Positions 25,109 to 34,001 of a DNA stretch of 64,000 bases are shown piece after piece. Position 1 is the first letter of the stretch; every line of letters begins with the position of its first letter. A program made the translations under genes and the position numbers. Source of the stretch: Pedobacter namyangjuensis (lineage in GTDB: Bacteria > Bacteroidota > Bacteroidia > Sphingobacteriales > Sphingobacteriaceae). The DNA lies in contig NZ_QMHQ01000001.1 in assembly GCF_003313325.1 (NCBI RefSeq), forward strand, positions 1,302,001 through 1,366,000, in the 5' to 3' direction. A model generated the notes under the pieces. The model was given only the letters and a program-made list of their open reading frames with translations, ran no database searches and was not told the origin of the DNA.

Positions 25109-26143
25109 TTACATCAAAAATCCATCAACAGGTTTTATAGGTTCTGGTAAATCGGTTTCACCAAGCATTTGCAACAAGTCTATTTCAATAGTTCGGCAAA
25201 TACTGTTCATCGGTACATCATTACTTAAACCTTCAAACGGATTTTCCGTATAGTCGCCTACTAATTCCATCATTACGAAAATCCAGCCGGTTAATGCAAC
25301 AAACGGAACGGAAAGCCAAATGCCGAAAGAACCAATTTTTGCAAACTCTGATACCATGCTAAAAGGAAACAAAACGATAAATATGCACACAAAAATAAAA
25401 CCTACTGCGGCGTATTGACGCGGTAAAGGCGTTTTTTTGATACGTTCGGCTTTGCCTTGGTGGTCGTAGAAATCATTCAGTATTTTTTGCATTTCTACTT
25501 GCCTAAAATTATCTACCAATCCGTTTTTATTTAACTCGGCGAGTTTTTTTGCTTGTGCGTGGTTAATTTGCGTTGCCCCGTTTTTAAAATTTGCTAATTG
25601 ATTAAACTCAGATTCAGCTATATATTTTTTTTGCTGTTTTGCAGTAATTCCATGTTCCACCAAACCAATTCCAGCTTTTTCGGCTCTACCTCGGTTTAAA
25701 TTGCCAACGTGGTTTGCCAGGCCTTGATGTTCCCAAGAAGTTACCTGTAAGAGTTGATCTCTCAACGTGTAGGTCCAGGCGATATGGCGGTAAATGAGAT
25801 CTCTTTTAAATTGATGAACGGCAGTGGCTGAATGTTTTTCATCTTGCCAGTTTTGGATATAAGCTTCTACCATGCTTCCCCACATGCGACTGCTGTTAAT
25901 AATGCCTCCCCAAATTTTTCTGGCTTCCCAATATCTATCGTAAGCCTGGTTGTTTTTAAAACCCACATAAAAGGCAACCGAGGTACCTATTACAGAAATT
26001 GGTAACCAAGGAACATTAAATTCTCTGATGGGTGTAAATTGGTATAATGAAGCGACGATAATTGCCCACAACGTGAGCCAAAATAGGTGAAAGCCCGAAA
26101 ATTGCAAAAGCCCTTTAACGGTGTAGTTTTTGTAGATGTACAT
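25109..26143 (-). CDS. bestrophin-family (UPF0187) membrane protein
   Basis: A 344-residue protein with four membrane segments (about 15-33, 44-60, 235-255, 262-280). The bestrophin motif GFKNNQAYDRYWEARKIWGGIINSSR is near 60-85, and the C-terminal block PFEGLSNDVPMNSICRTIEIDLLQMLGE is typical. Bacterial bestrophins are pentameric anion (or cation) channels of the inner membrane. No obvious operon partner. Confidence 0.92.
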   Translation of the reverse strand: MYIYKNYTVKGLLQFSGFHLFWLTLWAIIVASLYQFTPIREFNVPWLPISVIGTSVAFYVGFKNNQAYDRYWEARKIWGGIINSSRMWGSMVEAYIQNWQDEKHSATAVHQFKRDLIYRHIAWTYTLRDQLLQVTSWEHQGLANHVGNLNRGRAEKAGIGLVEHGITAKQQKKYIAESEFNQLANFKNGATQINHAQAKKLAELNKNGLVDNFRQVEMQKILNDFYDHQGKAERIKKTPLPRQYAAVGFIFVCIFIVLFPFSMVSEFAKIGSFGIWLSVPFVALTGWIFVMMELVGDYTENPFEGLSNDVPMNSICRTIEIDLLQMLGETDLPEPIKPVDGFLM

Positions 26144-26236
26144 TAGATTTTGTTTTTCGAAACTAATATATAAAAAGTAACGAGCAAAAACTGCGAGCTT
26201 TGTGTGCTAATTGGAAAATTCTATCTGCTAAAAACA

Positions 26237-27340
26237 CTATTTTTTCCTAATAACGTAAAGTCCTTTCTTGCCATTTTCGTGAAAATTGGTGCCATAATCG
26301 TAGGCTAGAAAACCAACATCACTTTTATTGGCAAAATTTAGAGGCAAGCCGAAAAGGTAAATATCGCTTTGCGTAATTTCGCCTATGCCATTGTGTTTGT
26401 ACGCAACGGTTTTAAAATTAAATACTTCATTGTGTACATTTAATTCGTAATAAGCAGTGCCGTAAAAGGTATTAGGAATACCGGGATTATAATATCCTTC
26501 GGTAGTATAGGTTTCCTTAGAAAAAGCCAGGGTTTTTAATGTGCCTAAAGCTTCATATTTTAGTGCTTGGTCTGGAAAAAAAGAAAAGTCTGAATTGTAC
26601 GGCGTAATGTAATCGTCGGTATGACGAAGTTCATTAGAATAAGTTGCCCTTGCTGGGTCTTTAAGAAAATGCTCTTCGTGCCATTTATGAGGAATTTTTC
26701 TGCCTTTTATTTTACACTCTATTTTCGAACCTTCTGCATAAACGTACATAGGGCCAGCGTTTAAAAAAGTGTAAAGTTTTGTCCATTTACCATCGTTTCG
26801 GAAGTACACGCACTGTGCGTTTTCCAAATCGGTATGCCAACCGTAAAGCACAATGTCGGCAGTTGAATACTTCTGTTCGAATATTTGTTCCCATACTTTT
26901 GGCGCTAGGTTTTTATCGCGATTAAGCACTTCGCTAAAAGGTAGGGAAAGCGGCTTAACAGCAGAAAAATCATAAATACCATCAGCGCCGATAACAAAAC
27001 AATTAATAGATTCAACAAATCTAAAGGCGTCTTTTTCATCAAACTTAAGTTCAAATACGTTTTCTCCATTGCTATCTATTTTGATGATATGAAAGTATCC
27101 ATTGGTTTGGAAGTTGCTTAAGAGAAAGAAATTGTTTTGCGGAAAGTAGCGTATGTTAACATTGGCTGTTTCTGTAGCTCTGTAAATTGCATATTTGTCT
27201 GATTTTAACCCATCGTTTAATTCAGGAAACTTTTTGTAGTTAGTAAAGAGCAATTTAGGGGATAGGTTGATTACCGTGCACCTATCTATCACTAAAATGA
27301 TGATGATAAGAATAAATATGAAGAGATACATTTTTTTCAT
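26237..27340 (-). CDS. hypothetical membrane-anchored protein
   Basis: A 367-residue protein with one N-terminal membrane segment (residues 4-22) and a Cys right after it (DRCTV). The rest is a beta-rich extracytoplasmic region with many aromatic residues. No family recognised. It is followed 42 bp upstream by two lipoprotein genes on the same strand. Confidence 0.65.
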   Translation of the reverse strand: MKKMYLFIFILIIIILVIDRCTVINLSPKLLFTNYKKFPELNDGLKSDKYAIYRATETANVNIRYFPQNNFFLLSNFQTNGYFHIIKIDSNGENVFELKFDEKDAFRFVESINCFVIGADGIYDFSAVKPLSLPFSEVLNRDKNLAPKVWEQIFEQKYSTADIVLYGWHTDLENAQCVYFRNDGKWTKLYTFLNAGPMYVYAEGSKIECKIKGRKIPHKWHEEHFLKDPARATYSNELRHTDDYITPYNSDFSFFPDQALKYEALGTLKTLAFSKETYTTEGYYNPGIPNTFYGTAYYELNVHNEVFNFKTVAYKHNGIGEITQSDIYLFGLPLNFANKSDVGFLAYDYGTNFHENGKKGLYVIRKK

Positions 27341-27382
27341 TTTATGAGGTGGAGGTTTAATTTCTTTGGATTTTATGAAGTT

Positions 27383-27943
27383 TTAATAAACCTTGCTTCC
27401 GGCAATGGTAAGTGCATGTGTAGTTTTTATAGATGGGCAACATCTGCCATCAGTTTCTGCATAGGCTAGTTTTTCGACGTAGATTTTGCCTTTGTTTATT
27501 TTAAGGAAGCTAAACATATAGTCGGGCTCATATCCGGCAATTACGTTAACGGCTGATCCGGTATTTTTGTAAAGTGTTAAACCTTGGGCAACGATGGTAT
27601 TTCCACCTTCGTTTGGCGCAAGAGAAAAATAAATGGCGATATCCTCCAAGCCATCTCCGGTAAAATCTCCAGTAAAGGTGTCCTGGCTATCCAAATAGGC
27701 ATTGTGCGCATTTAACATCGTTGGTAAATACTTCGCAAATTGTGCTTCTGCGAGTTTTACGGCATCTTTTAGCGGAATTTTTTTCTGGTTCGATTCAGCT
27801 GTTCTTAATTCAAGATCCTTTTCTTTCAATGCCAATTCTTTTTCTTTTAGTTCTAGTTCCTTTTGCTTATCATCGGTGGCATTGTTACAGCCAAGTGCAG
27901 TGAGCATAATTACTAAAACGAGAAGTCTATATTCTAATTTCAT
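27383..27943 (-). CDS. hypothetical lipoprotein with coiled coil
   Basis: A 186-residue lipoprotein: signal then MLTALGC (Cys at 19). Residues 27-56 form a charged heptad repeat (QKELELKEKELALKEKDLEL), a likely coiled coil. The C-terminal domain (FTGDFTGDGLEDIAIYFSL) resembles FG-GAP/VCBS-like DxDxDG motifs that bind calcium. Function unknown. Confidence 0.7.
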   Translation of the reverse strand: MKLEYRLLVLVIMLTALGCNNATDDKQKELELKEKELALKEKDLELRTAESNQKKIPLKDAVKLAEAQFAKYLPTMLNAHNAYLDSQDTFTGDFTGDGLEDIAIYFSLAPNEGGNTIVAQGLTLYKNTGSAVNVIAGYEPDYMFSFLKINKGKIYVEKLAYAETDGRCCPSIKTTHALTIAGSKVY

Positions 27944-27963
27944 ATCGTTAACAATCTAAAAAA

Positions 27964-28842
27964 TTAATAATACGTAAACGTCATCGATTTAACCATTGTA
28001 CCCTGCTTTGGATCTACAACTATATAAGTGGTACAATTTTTTTGCTGGTCAAATTTTTTATAAACCTTTACACTTTTATCGTATTTACGTTTGTAAACAA
28101 CGTCTTCATCGCCATTTTTTGAATGCCATGTCTCTTTGCTCACATCGCCCAAATGGTCATATTCAAATTGCACACGGTTTTTTAAACTTCCGTCCTCGTC
28201 ATAGCTTTGGGTTTCTATTTTTTGTCCGTATTCGTTATACGTGTATTTGTTGTCGAACCTAAATTCATTGTCTTCGTTATGCTGTATTCTCACCTGATTT
28301 TTATCTGCAGCATAGCTATACAGCCAAATTTGCTTATGGTACTGTTGCTTAACCAGGTAACCGTTCTTATTATACTCAAATTTCATATCTCCAGCGAAGT
28401 CAAAATCATCGCCTTCTAAACGGCTTCGTATGATATTTAGCTCGCCGTTTTTATCGTAGATTAAAGAATCTATATTTGTGCTTTCGCTACCAAATCGTTT
28501 ACCAAATGATTTTCTATTAATTACCCTTCCATTTTTGTCAAAAATAACCGTACAATCATTATCCATTTCGGCCAAAGGCGGATAATCGGCTTCTTCATTT
28601 CTATCAAATACTTCATAGTTGCTGACATCAATAACGGAATCCTTGGGCAGATAAACGGTTTTTTGCGATACCGATTTCAGTTTTCCTTTTAGGCCATATT
28701 TTTCAACCGTTTGATTAATTTCTTCTTTAGTAGCCTGATAAATACTTTTGGGCTGTAAATTGATTTTCTCCACCTGGTTTTGAGCGCAACTTTGCAGACA
28801 AACAAAAACTAAGATAATGGGGATGATATTTCTAGCTTTCAT
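27964..28842 (-). CDS. lipoprotein with YD/RHS-like repeats
   Basis: A 292-residue lipoprotein (Cys in LQSCAQNQ). The mature part has repeated YDKNGELNIIRS, YNKNGYLVKQQYH, YNEYGQKIETQSYDEDGSLKN and YDHLGDVSKETWH units, the pattern of YD-repeat proteins related to MORN/RHS shells. It is probably a surface or periplasmic protein of unknown role. It is adjacent (20 bp) to the coiled-coil lipoprotein. Confidence 0.75.
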   Translation of the reverse strand: MKARNIIPIILVFVCLQSCAQNQVEKINLQPKSIYQATKEEINQTVEKYGLKGKLKSVSQKTVYLPKDSVIDVSNYEVFDRNEEADYPPLAEMDNDCTVIFDKNGRVINRKSFGKRFGSESTNIDSLIYDKNGELNIIRSRLEGDDFDFAGDMKFEYNKNGYLVKQQYHKQIWLYSYAADKNQVRIQHNEDNEFRFDNKYTYNEYGQKIETQSYDEDGSLKNRVQFEYDHLGDVSKETWHSKNGDEDVVYKRKYDKSVKVYKKFDQQKNCTTYIVVDPKQGTMVKSMTFTYY

Positions 28843-29117
28843 ATTTTTATTAAATGATTTCTAGCGCTTTTTCTAATAGGTTACGCTATTAACAACTGAA
28901 CATTATAAAAATAGAATAAGAATAGTAAATAAATATCTCCGATTACAATTCGCTGGGCTTTATTAACAATTCGTTGGATTTTGATTGTTATTTGTAATTG
29001 GCTTGAGGGAGTTAGTAGGGATTGTTACCTGCATGACTAGTAAAGTCGCTTGCCTGTTATGTTTAATGGCTATCAACCTGTTAATTTTTTGCGTTCTTTT
29101 TATAACGAGAAATTGGT

Positions 29118-29441
29118 TTATTTTTTCTTCCTGGCTTTTGTTGGTGGCAATTCTGTAAGCGAAATTCTAATTAATTCGCTCAGCCAATCGCTATCTTCGA
29201 TTTTTTCTTCAATCAGGAAGCTTGGCTTTGCACCTTCGTATGGTGATGCTTCAACAACGTCTCCAATAAATGCTCTTCCGGAAATAGTTGGCTTAACGAA
29301 TAACTTGTTGTCGCAAACCAAGGCGAACAATATTTCGTCGGCATAAATCCCATACTCGCCAAACATTTTTTTAGCGGTTATTTTTCCTGCATTTTTGATT
29401 TGTTCTACAACAAAATCCACGAAATTTTGGTCGGAAGCCAT
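29118..29441 (-). CDS. TfoX N-terminal domain protein
   Basis: A 107-residue protein: FVDFVVEQIKNAGKITAKKMFGEYGIYADEILFALVCDNKLFVKPT is the TfoX/Sxy N-terminal domain. The C-terminal Lys-rich tail is typical of stand-alone forms. In Proteobacteria Sxy controls competence; in Bacteroidota the role of these short proteins is unknown. Confidence 0.9.
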   Translation of the reverse strand: MASDQNFVDFVVEQIKNAGKITAKKMFGEYGIYADEILFALVCDNKLFVKPTISGRAFIGDVVEASPYEGAKPSFLIEEKIEDSDWLSELIRISLTELPPTKARKKK

Positions 29442-29479
29442 TGTTTAATATTTTATTTTAAGATTAGCCATGCATCAAA

Positions 29480-30364
29480 CTACTGATTCCAATTCGTAAT
29501 TGCTTTTTGTAAAGCAGCATCGGTATTTAATAGTTTTGACAGCTCATCATCGATTAATTTTTGTTTTTGCGATAACAGAATGCTCCATATTTGTTTCATC
29601 GAAGATGCTCCGCCCGCATCATAAATATCGCCCGCTGTAACATGGAAACGACATTGATACCAGCCGTAATTATCGGGAAAATTTTTAGCTATTTCGTTAT
29701 AATTGGCTTCAAAATCTTCCAGTTTTGTAAATTTTAATCGCTGAGTAGGGAAGGACGAAACAGCCGTTTTTGTAAACACAGTGATGTACGGTAGTTGTTT
29801 CGGGTCGTTATCAGCTAGATAAGTGTGTAATAATACATTGCACAATAATTCGTTTAGCCAGTTACGTTGACTAAGCATTTTGGCTGCACTCTGAAAAGCA
29901 TGTCCTAATTCGTGTATCGCTAATAAATCGAAGGCATTGGTTAAATTTATTTCACCATTCTTGTCGGTATAAGTTGCTTTCATTTTCTCGGCAAGCTCTT
30001 TAGGCAATTTGTCGACCGGAGGTGCATTACGTTTCCAAAAATCATTATTTTCTGATGCTACCACCAATCTTCCGTCGGGTAAATAATGTGGAATACCATA
30101 AATAGCTTGAGGGTGGGCATATTTTTTCCAATCAGTAGGAGACAAAACTAATAAGGTATAGTTAGGTTTTACATCGAATTGTTTTTGAAAGTAGATTTCA
30201 GCTTTAGCAACGTCAGTTGATATTTTTACGGCTCTTTCTTTTGCGTTCTCGCTAAAGTAAACGTTTTGGCTAATGTTGCCCAGCTTTTGAAGGCCATAGT
30301 AGGTTTGGGCAAAACTTACGTTGGTAAATGCTAAAAATAGCACGATGATAATGTTGGATTTCAT
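29480..30364 (-). CDS. exported zincin-like protein (HELGH)
   Basis: A 294-residue secreted protein (signal MKSNIIIVLFLAFTNVSFA). LLAIHELGHAFQSAAKM at about 150-166 is an HExxH zinc motif (His-Glu-Leu-Gly-His). A Glu-rich region downstream may give the third ligand. It resembles peptidase-MA-like or DUF4157-like secreted metallopeptidases. Catalytic activity is inferred from the motif only. Confidence 0.72.
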   Translation of the reverse strand: MKSNIIIVLFLAFTNVSFAQTYYGLQKLGNISQNVYFSENAKERAVKISTDVAKAEIYFQKQFDVKPNYTLLVLSPTDWKKYAHPQAIYGIPHYLPDGRLVVASENNDFWKRNAPPVDKLPKELAEKMKATYTDKNGEINLTNAFDLLAIHELGHAFQSAAKMLSQRNWLNELLCNVLLHTYLADNDPKQLPYITVFTKTAVSSFPTQRLKFTKLEDFEANYNEIAKNFPDNYGWYQCRFHVTAGDIYDAGGASSMKQIWSILLSQKQKLIDDELSKLLNTDAALQKAITNWNQ

Positions 30365-30465
30365 GCCTTAAGAGTTTTGATTAAAATTATTGTGAGGCTT
30401 TTCGCTAATGGGGAACTGCTTGGAAAAGAGGGGGGTAGGTGCGTAATTTAACTAAAATACAAATT

Positions 30466-30584
30466 TTAATCGAAGTATAAAAGCCAATATTATTAAAAGG
30501 TTCAATTGAAAAACCGCTGTTGTATTTTGCTGTTTCGCATCAAATTGCAACCGACTAAGCCCTTACCGAAGCCAAACCATTGTT
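30466..30584. repeat. array repeat 6 (degenerate)
   Basis: Right part of an array repeat: AATCGAAGTATAAAAGCC and TTCAATTGAAAAACCGCTGTTG match the loop of repeats 3 and 18, and ACCGAAGCCAAACCATTGTT is the closing half. The opening stem is missing. It is the decayed distal end of array 2. Confidence 0.6.
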
Positions 30585-30727
30585 AGTCGCAATTTTCTTA
30601 AATTCCTGTATCTCATTGTAGTCGGTTATCCCTAAAAGCTCTATTCCTCTCAAAAAGTTAATTTTACCTTTCTGAATGCAGACGGAGCCTTTCAGCTAGC
30701 TTTTGGCAACACCTGCCTGCTGTGTTT

Positions 30728-31354
30728 TTATTTTTTCAGATTTTTCAATGCTAATTCTATGTCAATTGGCTGTCCTACGAAGGCATTATTCGCAAAAAGC
30801 AATTTAAGTTCTTCTGGTGAAAATTGTTTGCTCATTTGCGCTTCATTCATGTATCCATTGTGACAAAAAACGTCATAGAATTTTTCTAGTTCTGTTGATA
30901 TTGGTTGATGGATTGTTAAGAGTTCTCCTGGATTGTCCTTGATATGATTTGCAAAAGTGTGCTTAGTTCCTCTTGGTATAAAAACGGTATCACCTTTTTT
31001 GATAAGGGATATTTCGTCTTCTATTTGTATAAGGAATTCACCCGATACCACATAAAATATTTCGTCGTCTTTGTAATGAATATGCAATGCTGGCCCACCA
31101 ATTTCCTTATTTGATAAATTAGAACCAGCACTTATGTACAATTGATTATCTGTGTCTACTGAAGATACCATGCAGCGACCATAAGTGTCTTTGGCTGAGG
31201 TTTTTTTTGCGAAAAATCTACTTTCGTCGGCTTTTACTACAAAGCCTTTTTTCGGATTTTTAGTCGCATCAGCTTGCCCAAAAAGATTGAATTTTGCAAA
31301 GGCTGTAAATGGCATTGCAAGAATTGTCGCTAAAAGAAATTTTCGTCTTTCCAT
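30728..31354 (-). CDS. exported cupin-domain protein
   Basis: A 208-residue protein: N-terminal MERRKFLLATILAMPFTAFA is a Tat-like or Sec signal with RR. A cupin core follows (PALHIHYKDDEIFYVVSGEFLIQIEDE with His/Glu ligands; IPRGTKHTFAN). It sits between degenerate array repeats 6 and 7 but without matching arms, so it could be a decayed cassette or a chromosomal gene. Substrate unknown. Confidence 0.85.
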   Translation of the reverse strand: MERRKFLLATILAMPFTAFAKFNLFGQADATKNPKKGFVVKADESRFFAKKTSAKDTYGRCMVSSVDTDNQLYISAGSNLSNKEIGGPALHIHYKDDEIFYVVSGEFLIQIEDEISLIKKGDTVFIPRGTKHTFANHIKDNPGELLTIHQPISTELEKFYDVFCHNGYMNEAQMSKQFSPEELKLLFANNAFVGQPIDIELALKNLKK

Positions 31355-31394
31355 AATATGTTTTTTTAGGTGTATTAGCCTAATTTATAACAAA

Positions 31395-31463
31395 TTATTG
31401 AATTTTTCACATCACACCGCCTACCGCAAACGGCGAAGCGATTACCGATGGTAAATCCTTGTT
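31395..31463. repeat. array repeat 7 (3' half only)
   Basis: Only the closing half: TTATTGAATTTTTCAC, CACCGCCTACCGCAAACGGCG and ATTACCGATGGTAAATCCTTGTT. The extra ACCGATGGTAA segment is shared with repeats 1 and 2. The missing opening half marks the distal limit of intact array 2. Confidence 0.65.
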
Positions 31464-31475
31464 AGCAACAGTTTT

Positions 31476-32003
31476 TTATTTGTAGTTTCCTTTATTCCAG
31501 ATTTTTTCGACTATTTCATCTTGACTATATTCAAAGTAGTTGCCTTGTTTGTCTTTATTTCTTTGAAATAACTTATAATCGTAAGTGTTAAAATTCTTTT
31601 CTAGGAATTTACCAAAATAGCCATTTCCAAAAGTGGTATGATTATAAAAGATAGATTTGAAGCTTTTATCCTCTTCGTCTGGAATTTCGTAAGTCTTAAT
31701 TCGCCTAACAATTTCGCTTAGTTCAGCTTGGGTTATCTTACTTACTTGTTTTGCGTCAGGTAAACTAATGTCAAATGCTAAATTTTCGGCTCCGTCTTCT
31801 TCCCACCATTCCCAAAGATTAAATTGTGACATATCTTTTCCTGTCATCTTGTGAAGCGTATTTTCTAATCTTTGATATTCAGCGTTGTCATCGTCTCCAT
31901 TTTCGTCACTATAGTCGGTGTATGTCAAAATAAGTTTTAATACTTCAGGATAAATTTTCTCTGCAGTTTCAAAATCGGGTTCTATTTCTTGTCTTAATTC
32001 CAT
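31476..32003 (-). CDS. hypothetical cassette protein
   Basis: A 175-residue acidic protein. The N-terminal helix (FETAEKIYPEVLKLILTYTDY) leads to DMSQFNLWEWWEEDGAENLAFDISLP and a C-terminal segment with FGNGYFGKFLEKNFNTYDYKLFQRN. No family recognised. Left arm GTTAGCAACA; the right boundary (TTGCTGGTAATG) matches it only in part, so the unit border has drifted. Confidence 0.65.
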   Translation of the reverse strand: MELRQEIEPDFETAEKIYPEVLKLILTYTDYSDENGDDDNAEYQRLENTLHKMTGKDMSQFNLWEWWEEDGAENLAFDISLPDAKQVSKITQAELSEIVRRIKTYEIPDEEDKSFKSIFYNHTTFGNGYFGKFLEKNFNTYDYKLFQRNKDKQGNYFEYSQDEIVEKIWNKGNYK

Positions 32004-32045
32004 TGTTTCGATTTAGTCAGACGGTCGGATTTTAAAATTGCTGGT

Positions 32046-32187
32046 AATGTTTCGGGGCTTTGCGATGGTGGGGCAATAGAAGCACAAATCTTTAATTTTG
32101 CACAAAAGCTTAATCGGAGAACGGATGTTGGACTTTGCGCTTTGGTCCAATCGAAGCACGTCAGCCCGCCTATGCCAACCTGATGTT
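32046..32187. repeat. array repeat 8 (142 bp, chimeric)
   Basis: Opening half is type A (CTTTGCGATGGTGGGGC, here starting AATG instead of AACG). The closing half (GCCCGCCTATGCCAACCTGATGTT) is a different type. The stem cannot pair along its full length. One of three repeats that look recombinant. Confidence 0.75.
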
Positions 32188-32920
32188 ATAGCCAGTTTTT
32201 ATTTCTTTTCATTATTAATGATGTCAAAATTAATGAAATTATTGTCGCTGAAATGCTTGTTACAATTACATTTCCGTATTTTCTGATGTCAAGCCCGTAT
32301 AAAAGTCGTGTCCCAATAATTGTCAAAGTCAAACCTGCGAAAATCGTCCAGTATTTCAAATTTATGTTTTCATTCTCAGTCTTGTTTGTCGGTAGTTTAT
32401 AAATGGCAAAAGCAATTACAAGTCCACCGAGTAAAGTCGAAGAATGTTGCAATATTTTCAAGATTGGAATTTGTCTGCCTAAAAAGGCAACCGAGTTTTG
32501 TAATGCTGGAATTGTCTGAACAAAATAACCGTGGTCGTGAGTAAAACTGTCCCAAAAAATGTGAGAAGCGGCTCCTATTAAAATTGATATTGTCACCACT
32601 AACCAATTTTGTTTGAAGTGTCTGTTCCAATCAAAATTCTTAAAAGTCGAAAATCGTGATTTTAAAAATATCGGCAAGTTGTCGGATAGTCTGTCACGAA
32701 CTATGTTATGAAACAAAAATGCAAGTAAAAGTCCAAGTGGTAAGTCAAACCAAAAAAGTCCGTCAATTGTATGGCTGTAATTACTCTTAATTCTCATTCT
32801 TAAAAAATATTCAAAGTCTGGTGTCAAACTACCAATTACAAGTCCAGTCAGCGAAAACCATTTTTTCGGCAGGTATGTCAGAGGTAAAACGATTGCTGGA
32901 TGTGAGAATGTAAATGGCAT
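32186..32920 (-). CDS. DUF4184 family membrane protein
   Basis: A 244-residue membrane protein. MPFTFSHPAIVLPL, then LTGLVIGSLTPDFEYFLRMRI and LIGAASHIFWDSFTHDHGYFV with His/Asp pairs (SHIFWDSFTHD) identify DUF4184, relatives of metal-dependent membrane hydrolases. Six or so membrane segments. The ATG at 32920 gives the family's usual start. The stop codon overlaps the left arm GTTATAGCCA. The right arm is a different sequence (TGACCGCCAAC), the only clear mismatch between the arms of one unit. Confidence 0.85.
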   Translation of the reverse strand: MPFTFSHPAIVLPLTYLPKKWFSLTGLVIGSLTPDFEYFLRMRIKSNYSHTIDGLFWFDLPLGLLLAFLFHNIVRDRLSDNLPIFLKSRFSTFKNFDWNRHFKQNWLVVTISILIGAASHIFWDSFTHDHGYFVQTIPALQNSVAFLGRQIPILKILQHSSTLLGGLVIAFAIYKLPTNKTENENINLKYWTIFAGLTLTIIGTRLLYGLDIRKYGNVIVTSISATIISLILTSLIMKRNKNWL

Positions 32921-32975
32921 TTTTTCTTTGTCTGTTCGTTTATTTGTTTCGGTGTCGTCTTTTACAATGACCGCC

Positions 32976-33099
32976 AACGTTTCGGGGCTTTGCGATGGTG
33001 GGGCAATCGAAGCACAAATCTTCAATTTTGCACAAAAGTTGAACCGAAGAACAACTGTTGAACTTTGCAGTTTCGCCCCACTATTGCAAAACCCTTGTT
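32976..33099. repeat. array repeat 9 (124 bp, type A)
   Basis: GGGGCTTTGCGATGGTGGGGC and GCCCCACTATTGCAAAACCC as stem, loop as in repeat 4 with ATCTTCAATTTTGC. Preceded by CCGCC-AAC and followed by GTTATAGCCA. Confidence 0.9.
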
Positions 33100-33112
33100 A
33101 TAGCCAGTGCTT

Positions 33113-33475
33113 TTATTTTTCGTTATTGTAAATACGTCCTTCATACCATTTGGGTTTACTTTCTGGTTGTCCATAATAGCCCCAGTCTGTCAATGTTTCA
33201 ATATAATTTTCTTTATCGTATTTGTTGTAATGAAATGGATTTAATGCAGAACAATAAAAGCCAAATTTTTCTCCTTTATCAAAATCACTCATATCGTCCG
33301 TTGTAATTATCAGCGTTCCGAATTTACTGCCGAAACTTTTGATAAGTAAATCATATTTTATTTCTTTATTGTCTATTTTCAACAAAAAAGGTGTTTCAAT
33401 TTGAATTTCAAGGTCTTTTGACGCTTCTTTCCAAGCCTGTATTAGTTTTTTATTTTCTTGATAGTTGTCAGCCAT
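33113..33475 (-). CDS. hypothetical cassette protein (second of a pair)
   Basis: A 120-residue protein: a helical N-terminus (ENKKLIQAWKEASKDLEIQIETPFLLKIDNKEI) then a beta-rich part with FGSKFGTLIITTDDMSDFDKGEKFGFYCSALNPFHYNKYD. No family recognised. It starts 3 bp after the stop of the gene at 33823 and shares its cassette, so the two are probably translated together. Confidence 0.65.
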   Translation of the reverse strand: MADNYQENKKLIQAWKEASKDLEIQIETPFLLKIDNKEIKYDLLIKSFGSKFGTLIITTDDMSDFDKGEKFGFYCSALNPFHYNKYDKENYIETLTDWGYYGQPESKPKWYEGRIYNNEK

Positions 33476-33478
33476 TGT

Positions 33479-33823
33479 CTAATGATATTTTTCTAAGAGT
33501 ATAATTGGTGTTTCAATTTCTCCTGTCCACTCACTTGCAACATAAGCGTAATTGTCAAGAAATTTATCAAGCTTGATATCGTTAATGTCGTCAGCCAAGT
33601 GTGCTTTTAGCTCCGTTTTCCAAAAGTCAAAAGATTTATCGTAGCTAATCCATTCTAATTTTTTTCCTACGTCCGCAATGACGAACTCAACAGGATATTT
33701 TTTTAAGGTTTCTTGGACATTGTCTACCGTTAAGTATTTTTCTCGTTTTGCGAAAACACTTTCATTGTCTGTCCAAAGCTGTATCAGCGGAAATTGAGTT
33801 ACTATTTTCTTGGTATTGTCCAT
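33479..33823 (-). CDS. hypothetical cassette protein (first of a pair)
   Basis: A 114-residue protein with KIVTQFPLIQLWTDNESVFAKREKYLTVDNVQETLKKYPVEFVIADVGKKLEW and a short tail. No family recognised. Arms GTTATAGCCA (33097) and TGGCTATAAC (33845) are perfect inverted copies and enclose both genes of the pair. Confidence 0.65.
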   Translation of the reverse strand: MDNTKKIVTQFPLIQLWTDNESVFAKREKYLTVDNVQETLKKYPVEFVIADVGKKLEWISYDKSFDFWKTELKAHLADDINDIKLDKFLDNYAYVASEWTGEIETPIILLEKYH

Positions 33824-33851
33824 TGATGTAGTGTTTTTTAGTATTGGCTAT

Positions 33852-33975
33852 AACGTTTTGGGGCTTTGCGATGGTGGGGCAATAGAAGCACAAAACTTCA
33901 ATTTTGTACAAAAGTTAAATCGAAGAACTACCCTTGAACTTTGCAGTTTCGCCCCACTATTGCAAAACCCTTGTT
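33852..33975. repeat. array repeat 10 (124 bp, type A)
   Basis: Standard type A stem with loop AATAGAAGCACAAAACTTC and TTGAACTTTGCAG. Left arm TATAAC, right arm GTTAGCCGTA. Confidence 0.9.
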
Positions 33976-34001
33976 AGCCGTAGTATTTTTTCGGGTTCAT
34001 T

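Noticed and set aside
30728..31354. Cupin gene as a confirmed cassette of array 2
   Set aside because: It lies between degenerate repeats 6 and 7, but its flanks are not inverted copies of one another, so I leave its cassette status open.
11567..33131. Plus-strand ORFs over the repeats (text like GLCDGGAIEAQNFNFAQ)
   Set aside because: They arise because the same 124-bp repeat happens to be open in one frame. 124 is not a multiple of three, they have no common start, and they run into cassette boundaries.
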